This document shows, in pieces, positions 35,370 to 43,879 of a stretch of DNA of 64,000 bases. A program made the position numbers and the translations under genes. The stretch spans positions 160,557 to 224,556 of the forward strand of contig NZ_JMQI01000055.1 in the NCBI RefSeq assembly GCF_000695625.1. The letters run 5' to 3'. Under the pieces are notes generated by a model, which worked only from the letters and a program-made list of their open reading frames with translations, was not told the origin of the DNA and ran no database searches. Source of the DNA: Amycolatopsis rifamycinica. GTDB lineage: Bacteria > Actinomycetota > Actinomycetes > Mycobacteriales > Pseudonocardiaceae. The stretch's first letter is position 1. Every line of letters starts with the position of its first letter.

Positions 35370-35705
35370 ATGTCGCACTTCCTGCCCAACAGCAACATCG
35401 TCCCGTCCCGCCGCCGCCGCGCCCAGCGGCCGACGGACTGGACCCGCCAGCTCCCGACGGACTGGACCCGCGCGATCCCGACCGACTGGACCCCGCGGCA
35501 GCTGCCGACCGACTGGACCGCCCGCGAACTGCCCACCGACTGGACCGTCCGCGAGCTGCCGACCGATTGGACCCACCCGGGCGTCGCGCCAGCGCAGTGC
35601 CCGACGGACTGGACCCCGCGCGAGCTCCCGACCGACTGGACGCCGCGCGAACTGCCCACGGACTGGACGCCGCGCCGGCTGCCCACCGACTGGACGCGGT
35701 CCTGA
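35370..35705 (+). CDS. PTDWT tandem-repeat protein, unknown function
   Basis: This 111-residue protein has a 20-residue head, MSHFLPNSNIVPSRRRRAQR, followed only by ten copies of PTDWT at residues 21, 29, 37, 46, 55, 64, 78, 87, 96 and 105. Linkers are mostly four residues such as PREL, AREL, VREL and RQL; one longer linker, HPGVAPAQC, holds the only cysteine. AGGAGAAGATC precedes the ATG. Repeat codons vary by synonymous changes (ACG/ACC, CCG/CCC, GAC/GAT) while PTDWT stays constant, which points to selection on the peptide. There is no signal peptide or membrane segment. It could be a multi-core ribosomal peptide precursor or a multivalent binding protein; I know of no family. A terminator follows it. 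Confidence 0.85.
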   Translation: MSHFLPNSNIVPSRRRRAQRPTDWTRQLPTDWTRAIPTDWTPRQLPTDWTARELPTDWTVRELPTDWTHPGVAPAQCPTDWTPRELPTDWTPRELPTDWTPRRLPTDWTRS

Positions 35706-35711
35706 CCGGTG

Positions 35712-35743
35712 CCCGGTGACCGGCGTCCGCGCCGGTCACCGGG
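35712..35743. terminator. Strong bidirectional hairpin terminator
   Basis: CCCGGTGACCGGCG and its exact complement form a 14-bp stem with the 4-base loop TCCG. It follows the PTDWT gene by 6 bases and overlaps the end of the convergent MFS gene, so the PTDWT gene appears to be transcribed on its own. Confidence 0.8.
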
Positions 35744-36935
35744 GTTCCGGCTGCGCCCGCCGCCACAGCCGGGCCGCGCCGAGGGCCGCCACCACGCCGA
35801 TCGCCCCCGCGCCGGCGACCACGGCGTGCGGGGCCGCCCGTTCCGCGGCCACTCCCGCCAGCACCACCCCGAGCCCCTGCGACACCCGCAGCGCCGTCAA
35901 CGCGAAACCGAACGCCTGTGCGCGCTGCGCGTCCGGGGTGAACTGCACGAACGTCGTGTTCGCGATCAAGTTGTACGAACTGGCCACCCCGGTCAGCGTG
36001 AACAGCGCCAAAGTGGCCACCAGGTCCGGTCGCAGCGCGCAGCCCAGCAGCGGCGCGCACGCCAGCACCGCCAGCGGTCCCAGCAGCCGGCCGCGCCGCT
36101 CGGGTGGGATGCGCGACAGCGCCGCCATGCCGAGCACGTTGCCCAGTGCGAACGCCCCGAGCAGCAGCCCGACCACCACCGCGCCTCCGCCGAGCTCGGC
36201 GGCGTACGGGGCGGCGATCGCCTCGCCCGCGATGTAGATGCCCGACACGCAGCCCAGTGCAACCAGGGCGAGCCGGCGGCGGTCGCCGGTCACCACCGTC
36301 CAGCCCGCTCGGACGTGCCGCCACCAGTGGACGCCCGACGTCTCGCGCGGCGGCCGCGGCCGGACGCCGGCGATCAGGAACACCGCCGACGCCGCGAAGC
36401 TCGCCGAGTCCGCCAGGAGGGCGCCGCCGGTGCCGAGCGCCGCCACCAGCAGGCCGCCGAGCGCGAAGCCGGCGACCTGGCCCGCCTGCACCAGCATCAT
36501 CAGCAGGCCCATCCCCGGCACGAACGTCTCGCCCGGCAGCACCTGCGGCAGCAGCGCGGCGCGCGCCGAGTTCCAGACCGGGTTGAACAGCTGGACACCC
36601 ACCAGCAGCGCCGCCACCGCCGGCAGCGGGAGGCCCGGCACCGCCATCACGGCCACCGCGAGGGCCCGCAGGACGTCGGCGAGCACCATCACCGTCCGCG
36701 GCGGGTGCCGGTCGGCCAGCCCGGACAGCAGCGGGCCGCCGACGAGGTCCGGCAGGAACGTCAGCGCGTAGGTCAGCGCGGCCCAGCCCGGCGAGTTCGT
36801 CCGGTCGTAGACCAGGATCGACAGCGCCACCCGGGCCAGCTGGTCACCGGTGACCGAGACCAGCTGGGCCGAGAACAGCGCCCGGAACTCGGTCACGGCG
36901 AGGACGTCCCGGAAGCCTGCCGCCCGCGGTTTCAT
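35736..36935 (-). CDS. MFS transporter, drug-efflux (MFS_3/EntS-like) type
   Basis: This 399-residue protein has twelve predicted membrane segments. It opens FRALFSAQLVSVTGDQLARVALSILVY, the N-terminal signature of the EntS/MFS_3 exporters, and has the loop 2-3 motif GLADRHPPRTVMVLADVLRA. Members export siderophores, macrolides or other hydrophobic compounds by proton antiport. The gene converges with the PTDWT gene and shares a terminator with it, which does not in itself mean a shared role. Substrate unknown. Confidence 0.9.
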   Translation of the reverse strand: MKPRAAGFRDVLAVTEFRALFSAQLVSVTGDQLARVALSILVYDRTNSPGWAALTYALTFLPDLVGGPLLSGLADRHPPRTVMVLADVLRALAVAVMAVPGLPLPAVAALLVGVQLFNPVWNSARAALLPQVLPGETFVPGMGLLMMLVQAGQVAGFALGGLLVAALGTGGALLADSASFAASAVFLIAGVRPRPPRETSGVHWWRHVRAGWTVVTGDRRRLALVALGCVSGIYIAGEAIAAPYAAELGGGAVVVGLLLGAFALGNVLGMAALSRIPPERRGRLLGPLAVLACAPLLGCALRPDLVATLALFTLTGVASSYNLIANTTFVQFTPDAQRAQAFGFALTALRVSQGLGVVLAGVAAERAAPHAVVAGAGAIGVVAALGAARLWRRAQPEPR

Positions 36936-36986
36936 GGGCGCCCACGGTACCGCCGCGGACGCCCAGCGTGAACGTCCGTTAGGAGG

Positions 36987-38771
36987 TCACTGCCCCTCGG
37001 CGCACACGATCTTCGGCTGCGGGTTGTAGTGGACCGTCCGGGTCGACCGGCTGACCTCGCGGCCGGTGGCGACGTCCTTCAGCACGCGCGTGTCGGTGGT
37101 GGTGAACCCCGGCGCGCCGTTCGACGCGTGGCAGTTCTCCTTCGGCCCCGGCTTGGGCTGCGGGTCGCTCTGGTTGGTCTGCGCACCGGGGATCGACTCG
37201 ACGGTGTAGCGCTTCGTGCCCCACAGCTTCACGGTGATCGACGACGGCGTCCAGATCGTCTGGATGGCGATGCCGGTCGGCGCGTCGTTGGTGAACTTGA
37301 GGTCGATGACGCTGGCGCCGTTGGGGTTCTGGAACACCGTCGCCTCGCGCGCGGCGGGGTAGCGGCTGATGTAGTAGCTGTGTTCCTTGTGCCCCGCGTC
37401 CTTCAGGCCCGCGAAGTACGCCGCGTTGTACAGCGTGGTCGCGAACTGCGAGATGCCGCCGCCGACCTCGCGCCCGGGGGCGCCGTCCTTGATCACGCCG
37501 GCCTCGACGTATCCCTGGGCCGTGCCGCGCGGGCCGGTGAAACCGTTGAGGCTGAAGGTTTCCCCCGGCTTGACGATGGCGCCGTTCACCTTCTGCGCGA
37601 CGGTGCGGATGTTCACGCCGGAGTCGGCCGCGAACTTCTGGGTCGTGAACTCGCCGACGACCTCCTTGATGCCGAGCTGGTTCGCCTGCTCGGTGGTCAC
37701 CTTCGCCGGGCTGTCCTTGTAGATGGCCGGGACTTCGCGGCCGTCGGTCTTCTTCAGCACGTCGGGCAGCGGCTTGAGGCTGGGGTCCCAGTCGACGGTC
37801 CGGCCGTCGGTGGAGGGGTCGACCGTGGGCTTGCCGCCCTCGAAGACGACGGTCGCGTCCTTGCCTTCCTTCTCGGTGGACTTCAGCTGCGGCCCGGCGG
37901 CTTCGGCGATCTTCGCGTTGTCGATCTTCGGGGTGAGCCCGCCGCCGTCGGCCGGCTCGAAGGTGATCGCGGCGGCGATCGCCTCCGGCTTCACGGTCGC
38001 GTTCTTGCCTTCGCCCTTGACGACGAGCGGACCGGAGACGGCGGGCCGCGCGAAGCCGTCGAGCGCCGCCTGGACGCCTTCGGGCGTGGTGCGGACCGGC
38101 GTGCTGGTGACCGGCAGCGCCAGGGTCTCCCCGCTCGCCCACTTCTCGACGACGGCGGCGGTCGCGGCCGGCACGTCGAGCTTCTGCCCGGTCTTCGGCG
38201 GCACGGCGACCGGCTCGGCCCCCTCGAACTTCACGGTGCCCTCGACCGGGTCGCGGTCGACCTGGCCGCGCAGCGCCGCCAGGGCGGCGGTGAGCTTGGC
38301 GTCGTCGGCGTGGCTGACGACGCCGACCTCGCGGCTGGAGAACAGCGACGACAGGCGCGTGAAGGGGTTCAGCGGCTGCTCGCCCGCCTGGTCGAGGGTC
38401 TGCGGCCAGTCGAGCTTCAGCCCGGCCAGCGTCGGCGACAGCGTGCCCTGGTACTCGCCCGCGGTGACGGCGAGCGGGCGCGTGAGCCGCGGCTCGATCT
38501 TCCCGCGCAGTTCCTGCTCGGCCGCCTCGCGGCCCATCCCGCCGACGTCGACGCCGGCCACGGTCACCCCGCGCGGGACGCTGCCCTGGCTGATCAGCAG
38601 GTCGATCCCGTAGATCGCGACGAGCACGCCGAACACCCCGCCCGCGATCAGGCCGGCCTTGCGGAAGGAACGCTTCGCGGCGGCGGGGCCCGGCTCCGGC
38701 TGCGGCCGGACGGCCGGGAGGACGTCGGTCTGCTCGCCGTGCGAGTCGGGCCAGTGCGGTTCGTACGGCAA
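36987..38771 (-). CDS. VanW family protein with YoaR-type peptidoglycan-binding domains
   Basis: This protein of about 594 residues has a proline-rich cytoplasmic head, one membrane helix near residues 38-60 (AGLIAGGVFGVLVAIYGIDLL) and a large external part. Two YoaR-like putative peptidoglycan-binding repeats follow (GVTVAGVDVGGMGREAAEQEL and a second copy before PVRTTPEG), then the VanW domain near residues 395-520 with RTVAQKVNGAIVKPGETFSLN and GREVGGGISQFATTLYNAAY. VanW is named from vancomycin-resistance clusters, but its function is unknown. The TTG at 38771 with GGTGGAGAG just before it is the likely start; an ATG 69 bases upstream would add a disordered arginine-rich stretch. Confidence 0.88.
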   Translation of the reverse strand: MPYEPHWPDSHGEQTDVLPAVRPQPEPGPAAAKRSFRKAGLIAGGVFGVLVAIYGIDLLISQGSVPRGVTVAGVDVGGMGREAAEQELRGKIEPRLTRPLAVTAGEYQGTLSPTLAGLKLDWPQTLDQAGEQPLNPFTRLSSLFSSREVGVVSHADDAKLTAALAALRGQVDRDPVEGTVKFEGAEPVAVPPKTGQKLDVPAATAAVVEKWASGETLALPVTSTPVRTTPEGVQAALDGFARPAVSGPLVVKGEGKNATVKPEAIAAAITFEPADGGGLTPKIDNAKIAEAAGPQLKSTEKEGKDATVVFEGGKPTVDPSTDGRTVDWDPSLKPLPDVLKKTDGREVPAIYKDSPAKVTTEQANQLGIKEVVGEFTTQKFAADSGVNIRTVAQKVNGAIVKPGETFSLNGFTGPRGTAQGYVEAGVIKDGAPGREVGGGISQFATTLYNAAYFAGLKDAGHKEHSYYISRYPAAREATVFQNPNGASVIDLKFTNDAPTGIAIQTIWTPSSITVKLWGTKRYTVESIPGAQTNQSDPQPKPGPKENCHASNGAPGFTTTDTRVLKDVATGREVSRSTRTVHYNPQPKIVCAEGQ

Positions 38772-38886
38772 CTCTCCACCCCTTCGACGCGGCACCGGGT
38801 TGCGTCGGTGTCGGGAACAGCGTACGGGGCACTCGGACAAGCCGTACGACTCGCCCTAACGGGGGATGAACCGGTCAGGGTACCCC

Positions 38887-38910
38887 CGGCACTTTCACGT
38901 GAAAGTGCCG
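38887..38910 (-). terminator. 24-bp perfect palindrome, terminator of the dehydratase gene
   Basis: CGGCACTTTCAC is followed at once by its reverse complement, giving a 24-bp palindrome that can fold as a 10-bp stem with a 4-base loop. It begins 10 bases past the stop of the minus-strand dehydratase gene. Confidence 0.7.
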
Positions 38911-38920
38911 CTCATGGGAC

Positions 38921-40633
38921 TCAGCGGGCGTCGGGCTCGGGGTTGTGGCCGGCACGGGCCAGGAAGTCGAAGTCGCAGCCCTCGTCGGCCTGCGTGATGT
39001 GTTCGCTGTAGAGCGCGCCGTAGCCGCGCTCGAAGCGGGGCGCGGGCGGCGTCCACTCGGCACGCCGTCGTGCCAGTTCCGCATCGGACACCTCGAGCCG
39101 CAGCGTCCGCGAAGGAACGTCCAAGGTGATCAGGTCGCCGTCGCGGACCAGCGCCAGCGGGCCCCCGACGTGCGACTCGGGCGCCACGTGCAGGACGCAG
39201 GCGCCGTAGCTCGTCCCGCTCATCCGGGCGTCGGAGATCCGGACCATGTCCCGGACGCCCTGTTCGAGCAGGTGGGCGGGGATCGGCAGCATCCCGTACT
39301 CGGGCATGCCGGGGCCGCCGAGCGGGCCGGAGCCGCGCAGCACCAGCACCGAGTCCGCGGTGATCGACGGGTCGTCGATCCGCTTCTTGAGGTCGGCGTA
39401 GTCCTCGAACACCACGGCCGGGCCGGTGTGGGTCAGCAGGTGCCGCTCGGCCGCGATGTGCTTGATGACCGCGCCCGACGGCGCCAGGTTGCCGTGCAGC
39501 ACCGCGACCCCGCCCTCGGCGGCGACCGGGTTGTCCCGGGTGCGGATGACGTCGTCGTTGTGCACCCGCGCCGGCGCGAGGTTCTCGCCGAGGGTGCGGC
39601 CGGTGACGGTGAGCCGGTCGGGGTGCAGCAGGTCGGTCAGCCGCGACAGCAGCCCGGGCAGGCCACCGGCGTAGTAGAAGTCCTCCATGAGCCAGTCGCC
39701 GCCGGGGCGGATGTTCGCCAGCACCGGCACCCGCCGGGCGATGGCGTCGAAGTCGGCCAGCGAAACCGGGATCCCGCTGCGGCCGGCCATCGCGATCAGG
39801 TGGATCACGGCGTTGGTCGAGCCGCCGAGCGCGAGCACGGTCGTGATGGCGTCGGCGTAGGCGCGCTTGTCCAGCACCTGCGTGATGGTGAGGTCTTCCC
39901 GGACCATGTCGACGATCCGCGCGCCGCTGGCGGCGGCCATCCGGTGGTGCGCCGAGTCGACGGCGGGGATCGACGCGGCACCCGGCAGCGTCACGCCGAG
40001 CACCTCGGCGGCCGAAGTCATGGTCGACGCCGTCCCCATGGTCATGCAGTGCCCCGGCGAGCGGGCCAGCCCGCGCTCCAGTTCGGACAGTTCGGCGTCG
40101 CCGATCAGCCCGGCGCGCTTGTCGTCCCAGTACTTCCACATGTCGGTGCCGCTGCCGAGGACCTCGTTGCGCCAGTGCCCGCGCAGCATCGGCCCGGCCG
40201 GGACGAAGATGGCGGGCAGCCCGGCGCTGGCCGCGCCCATCAGCAGCGCCGGGGTGGTCTTGTCGCAGCCGCCCATCAGGACCGCGCCGTCGATCGGGTA
40301 GGACCGGAGGATCTCCTCGGTCTCCATGGCCAGCAGGTTGCGGTAGAGCATCGGGGTCGGCTTCTGGTAGGTCTCCGACAGCGTGGCGACGGGGAACTCC
40401 AGCGGGAAGCCGCCGGCCTGCCAGACCCCGCGTTTGACCTGCTCGGCGCGTTCGCGCAGGTGCATGTGGCAGGGGTTGATGTCCGACCAGGTGTTGAGGA
40501 TGCCGATGACCGGTTTGCCGAGATGCTCTTCCGGGTTGTAGCCGAGCTGGCGGCTGCGGGCGCGGTGGCTGAAGTCGCGCAGTTCGCCGCCGCCGAACCA
40601 CCGGTGGCTGCGGAGCTCCTCGGGTCGCTTCAT
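38921..40633 (-). CDS. IlvD/Edd family sugar-acid dehydratase
   Basis: This 570-residue enzyme belongs to the dihydroxy-acid dehydratase/6-phosphogluconate dehydratase family. Fe-S cluster cysteines appear in NPCHMH, GGCDKTTPA and GHCMTMGTAS. The sequence RSHRWFGGGELRDFSHRAR at the start and SGTDMWKYWDDKRAG in the middle match the pentonate dehydratase branch (L-arabonate, D-xylonate, galactonate) rather than IlvD of branched-chain synthesis. The ATG at 40633 begins MKRPEELRSHRW as in relatives; the upstream frame would run into the control region. The divergent GntR gene likely represses it. Confidence 0.9.
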   Translation of the reverse strand: MKRPEELRSHRWFGGGELRDFSHRARSRQLGYNPEEHLGKPVIGILNTWSDINPCHMHLRERAEQVKRGVWQAGGFPLEFPVATLSETYQKPTPMLYRNLLAMETEEILRSYPIDGAVLMGGCDKTTPALLMGAASAGLPAIFVPAGPMLRGHWRNEVLGSGTDMWKYWDDKRAGLIGDAELSELERGLARSPGHCMTMGTASTMTSAAEVLGVTLPGAASIPAVDSAHHRMAAASGARIVDMVREDLTITQVLDKRAYADAITTVLALGGSTNAVIHLIAMAGRSGIPVSLADFDAIARRVPVLANIRPGGDWLMEDFYYAGGLPGLLSRLTDLLHPDRLTVTGRTLGENLAPARVHNDDVIRTRDNPVAAEGGVAVLHGNLAPSGAVIKHIAAERHLLTHTGPAVVFEDYADLKKRIDDPSITADSVLVLRGSGPLGGPGMPEYGMLPIPAHLLEQGVRDMVRISDARMSGTSYGACVLHVAPESHVGGPLALVRDGDLITLDVPSRTLRLEVSDAELARRRAEWTPPAPRFERGYGALYSEHITQADEGCDFDFLARAGHNPEPDAR

Positions 40634-40642
40634 GCGGTCCAG

Positions 40643-40665
40643 TATGGCATCTGATATATGATCCT
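40643..40665. promoter_or_regulatory. AT-rich control region between the dehydratase and GntR genes
   Basis: CATCTGATATATGATC is a sharp AT-rich island in very GC-rich DNA, 10 to 30 bases before the dehydratase start and 44 to 66 before the GntR start. It contains TGATATATGA, an almost symmetric 10-mer. It is the likely place for overlapping divergent promoters and a GntR site. Confidence 0.4.
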
Positions 40666-40708
40666 GCGGGCCTGGTTGAATGGGCTCCGACACGAACTAG
40701 GGAGCGCC

Positions 40709-41362
40709 ATGACCGGGACGTTCAGCCTGCCCGCCTCCCGGACCGAAGTGGTCCTGGAGGAGATCCGCCGCGGCATCCTGACCCGGGAGCTGGTGCCCGG
40801 CCAGCCGCTCGTCGAGGCGGAGCTGGCCGCCCGGCTCGGCGTGTCGAAGACCCCGGTGCGCGAGGCCCTCAAGGTGCTGTCGAACTCCGGGCTGGTGACG
40901 TTCAGCCCGTACAAGGGCGCGTCGGTGATCACGGTCGACGCCGAGCTCGCGAAGTCCGTCTACGACGTGCGGATGGTCCTGGAGCCCGAAGCCGTCCGGC
41001 GGACCGTCGAGCAGCACGACCCGGCGCTGCTGGAAGACGCGGCGGAGGCGCTGAAGGAGGCGTCCACGGCGATCGCGGACCAGGACCAGGCCGCGCTGAG
41101 CCTGCTGAACCGCCGGTTCCACCGCGCCCTCTACCGCGGCTGCGGCAATCCCCTCATGGTCAGCATCCTCGACGACCTCAAGGACCGCGCGGCGCTGATC
41201 AGCGTCGTCGGCTGGGAGGCCAGCCCCAGCTGGAAGAAGGAGTGGACCGAGCACAAGGCGGTGCTCGCGGCGGCCAAGAAGGGTGACGCCGAGGGCGCGG
41301 CCGCGCTGCTGCGCGACCACATCGGCGGGTTCCTCGACCGCGTGCTGAAGGCCATCGGATGA
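40709..41362 (+). CDS. GntR family regulator, FadR subfamily
   Basis: This 217-residue regulator has the GntR winged helix at residues 12-72 (VVLEEIRRGILTRELVPGQPL and ARLGVSKTPVREALKVL) and an all-helical FCD ligand domain (about 85-205, with the metal-binding pattern D...NRRFHRALY...H). FadR-type GntR proteins commonly sense sugar acids or organic acids, which fits the divergent sugar-acid dehydratase. The ATG at 40709 has AGGGAG upstream. Its stop overlaps the next gene as ATGA. Confidence 0.93.
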   Translation: MTGTFSLPASRTEVVLEEIRRGILTRELVPGQPLVEAELAARLGVSKTPVREALKVLSNSGLVTFSPYKGASVITVDAELAKSVYDVRMVLEPEAVRRTVEQHDPALLEDAAEALKEASTAIADQDQAALSLLNRRFHRALYRGCGNPLMVSILDDLKDRAALISVVGWEASPSWKKEWTEHKAVLAAAKKGDAEGAAALLRDHIGGFLDRVLKAIG

Positions 41363-41862
41363 GGCTGCTGCTCATCTCGGACACCCACCTGCCGGCCCGC
41401 GCCCGCGAGCTGCCGCCGCCGGTGTGGGCCGAGGTGGCGGCCGCCGACGTCGTCGTGCACGCGGGCGACTGGGTCGACGTCGCCCTCCTCGACGAGCTGG
41501 AGGAGCGCAGCAAGCGGCTCATCGGCGTGTACGGCAACAACGACGGCCCGGCGCTGCGGGCCCGGCTGCCGGAGATCGCCCGGGCCGAGCTGGGCGGCGT
41601 GCGCCTGGCCGTGATCCACGAGACGGGCGCCAAGCAGGGCCGCGAGCAGCGGTGCGACGCGCGGCTCCCGGACACCGACGTGCTGGTCTTCGGGCACAGC
41701 CACATCCCGTGGGACACGGTCGCGCCGTCCGGGATGCGCCTGCTCAACCCGGGTTCGCCGACCGACCGCCGCCGCCAGCCGTACTGCACGTACCAGACCT
41801 GCCGCATCGAAGACGGTGCGCTGGTGGAGGTCGAGCTGCACCGACTGCCCCGGAGGGGGTAG
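41359..41862 (+). CDS. Metallophosphoesterase, YfcE/MJ0936-like
   Basis: This 167-residue phosphodiesterase has the small calcineurin-like motif set: LLISDTHLP at residues 4-12, VVVHAGDWVD, VYGNNDG, VIHETG and FGHSHIP. These residues bind two metal ions. Family enzymes act on artificial phosphodiesters and some cyclic nucleotides; the natural substrate is usually unknown. It is coupled to the GntR gene by a 4-base overlap and is followed by a HhH-PHP gene after 9 bases, so the three are one operon. Confidence 0.92.
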   Translation: MRLLLISDTHLPARARELPPPVWAEVAAADVVVHAGDWVDVALLDELEERSKRLIGVYGNNDGPALRARLPEIARAELGGVRLAVIHETGAKQGREQRCDARLPDTDVLVFGHSHIPWDTVAPSGMRLLNPGSPTDRRRQPYCTYQTCRIEDGALVEVELHRLPRRG

Positions 41863-41871
41863 ACAGGACCC

Positions 41872-42858
41872 ATGGATCCGGCATGGGCGTTGCGGGAGAT
41901 CGCGTTCCAGCTCGAGCGGGCGGGGGAGCCGACCTACCGCGTCCGGGCGTTCCGCAACGCGGCGACGACGGTCGACAAGACCGACGCCGAGAAGCTGAAG
42001 CAGATGGCGGACAACGGCACGCTGACGTCGCTGCCGGGGATCGGCAAGGCCACGGCGGGGGTCATCGAGGACGCGCTGGCCGGCCGCGACCCGGCGTACC
42101 GGGGGAAGATCGTCGAGAAACAGCTGCCGGACGGCGAGCCGCTGCGCTCGGCGCTGCGCGGTGACTGCCACACCCATTCCGACTGGTCGGACGGCGGCAG
42201 TTCGATCGGCGAGATGGCGGTGGCGGGCCGGGAGCTCGGCCACGAGTGGATGGTCCTGACCGACCACTCACCGCGGCTGACGGTCGCGAACGGGCTGTCC
42301 CCGGACCGGCTGCGGACGCAGATGCAGCTCGTCGCCAAGGCCAACGAGCTGATGGCGCCGTTCCGCCTGCTGCACGGCATCGAGGTCGACATCCTCGACG
42401 ACGGCTCCCTCGACCAGGAGGAAGGCTTGCTGGGGGAGCTGGACTTCGTGGTGGCGAGCGTGCATTCGAAGCTGCGGATGCCGTCGCGGGACATGACGCG
42501 CCGGATGGTGGCGGCGGTCCGCAACCCGCACGTCCGGGTGCTGGGCCACTGCACGGGCCGGCTGGTGGTCGGCCGGGGACGTCCGGAGTCGGAGTTCGAC
42601 GCGGAGAAGGTGTTCACGGCGTGCCGGGAGAACGGGGTCGCGGTGGAGATCAACTCCCGCCCGGAACGCCTGGACCCGCCGATGCGGCTGCTGCGCCTGG
42701 CCGCGGAGATCGGCTGCGACTTCACGATCGACAGCGACGCGCACGCCCCAGGCCAGCTCGACTGGCTGGGCTACGGCTGCGAGCGCGCCATCAAGGCGGG
42801 GATCGGGCCGGAGCGCATCCTCAACACCCGTACGGCGGATGCGCTCCTGACCCGGTAG
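41872..42858 (+). CDS. Helix-hairpin-helix and PHP domain protein (PolX C-terminal-like)
   Basis: This 328-residue protein pairs an N-terminal helix-hairpin-helix region (WALREIAFQLERAGEPTYRVRAF and TSLPGIGKATAGVIEDALAG, residues 4-70) with a PHP phosphoesterase domain. The PHP motifs are GDCHTHSDWSDGG, VLTDHSPRL, LHGIEVDIL, VASVHSKLR, VLGHCTGRL, VEINSRPERL and DSDAHAPGQL. The order matches the DNA-binding and PHP parts of family X polymerase PolX, but the polymerase palm and its aspartates are absent. It is probably a DNA-end phosphoesterase or repair exonuclease. It ends 6 bases before the convergent chitosanase stop. Confidence 0.9.
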   Translation: MDPAWALREIAFQLERAGEPTYRVRAFRNAATTVDKTDAEKLKQMADNGTLTSLPGIGKATAGVIEDALAGRDPAYRGKIVEKQLPDGEPLRSALRGDCHTHSDWSDGGSSIGEMAVAGRELGHEWMVLTDHSPRLTVANGLSPDRLRTQMQLVAKANELMAPFRLLHGIEVDILDDGSLDQEEGLLGELDFVVASVHSKLRMPSRDMTRRMVAAVRNPHVRVLGHCTGRLVVGRGRPESEFDAEKVFTACRENGVAVEINSRPERLDPPMRLLRLAAEIGCDFTIDSDAHAPGQLDWLGYGCERAIKAGIGPERILNTRTADALLTR

Positions 42859-42864
42859 CCCGGC

Positions 42865-43704
42865 TCAGTCGATCGTGTACGAGTCGCCGTACACCTTCCA
42901 CTTCAGCGGGGTGTGCAGGTCGAAGTTCCCTTCGTTGAGGAACTTCAGCTGCGCGGTGTCGACGCGGGAGGTGTCGGAGTGCGCGTCCTCCTGCTTCATG
43001 ATGACCTTGCGGGCGGCGAAGAACGCCTTGAGGTACGTGGCCTCGTCGCCGCCCTGGGCCGGGGTCTTCGCCTTCTTCATCGCGGCTTTCCGGATGCCGC
43101 CGAAGCTGTCGGAGCTGTCGCCCGGGCCGTGCATCACGATGGCGTCGTAGTAGGCGAACTGGCCGAGGTTGCTCAGGCCGTCCGACTTGCCCTGGTTCAC
43201 CGAGGGGTTGAAGTAGACGCGGTCGCGCTCGTTGTTCTGCGCCGTCTGGAACGCCGTCGTCGCCGCGGCCTGCTTCCAGGCGCTCTCGAACGCCGAGCCA
43301 AGGCCCGAGTGGGAGTCCGTGCCGTTCACCTTGCGCAGCGCCGGAAGGAACTTCGCCAGCGGGTTGTCCGGCACCGCGTCCGTGTACGCCTCGACGAGCT
43401 CGAGCATGTCGCCGGTGCCGGAACAGAAGCCGATGATGCCCGCGGTGTACCCGCGGCCGTCGCCGATGTCCTCGATGTACTTGTACTGGGCCTTCCAGTC
43501 CAGCGAGGAGTTTTCCGCGCTGGAGACCAGCTTCATCGCGATTTCCTTCTTGGCCGGCGCCGCGAGGTCGCCGGTGGCGAGCACCGAGGCACCGGCCACC
43601 GGCGCCGGTGCGGCCGAGGAGAACGCGGGCGTGGTGATCACGAGGGCCGCGACGGAGGCGGCGCCGAGCGTGCCGATGAGAACCGGCCGCAACTTCTTGC
43701 TCAT
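42865..43704 (-). CDS. csn: Secreted GH46 chitosanase
   Basis: This 279-residue protein has a signal peptide (MSKKLRPVLIGTLGAASVAALVI, cut near AFSSAAPA). The mature enzyme begins KKEIAMKLVSSAENSSLDW, where Glu64 is the general acid, and IEDIGDGRGYTAGIIGF holds the base Asp82, both as in Streptomyces CsnN174-type GH46 enzymes. It cleaves beta-1,4 links in chitosan, a fungal wall polymer. The ATG at 43704 gives the signal peptide; the frame further upstream is noise. An inverted repeat, GTTCA-N6-TGAAC, at 43828-43843 could be an operator. Confidence 0.95.
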   Translation of the reverse strand: MSKKLRPVLIGTLGAASVAALVITTPAFSSAAPAPVAGASVLATGDLAAPAKKEIAMKLVSSAENSSLDWKAQYKYIEDIGDGRGYTAGIIGFCSGTGDMLELVEAYTDAVPDNPLAKFLPALRKVNGTDSHSGLGSAFESAWKQAAATTAFQTAQNNERDRVYFNPSVNQGKSDGLSNLGQFAYYDAIVMHGPGDSSDSFGGIRKAAMKKAKTPAQGGDEATYLKAFFAARKVIMKQEDAHSDTSRVDTAQLKFLNEGNFDLHTPLKWKVYGDSYTID

Positions 43705-43879
43705 GGGGAGGGGACCCTTTCCGCGGGATGCGCCGTCCGAGCACGGCGAATACGGGTGGTGCGGGTGGAGCTGCGGCGTAGCGACACGGTAGCGAAGAGT
43801 CAGCGCGCTCCACAAGAGGCGGAATTCGTTCATGTTCGTGAACGGTCCAGACCACCGCGTACCAGTCCGCAAAGGACGG

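Noticed and set aside
38921..40633. Dihydroxy-acid dehydratase IlvD of branched-chain amino acid synthesis
   Set aside because: The N-terminal RSHRWFGGGELRDFSHR and the GTDMWKYWDDKRAG segment match the pentonate dehydratase branch, and the gene pairs with a FadR-type GntR regulator.
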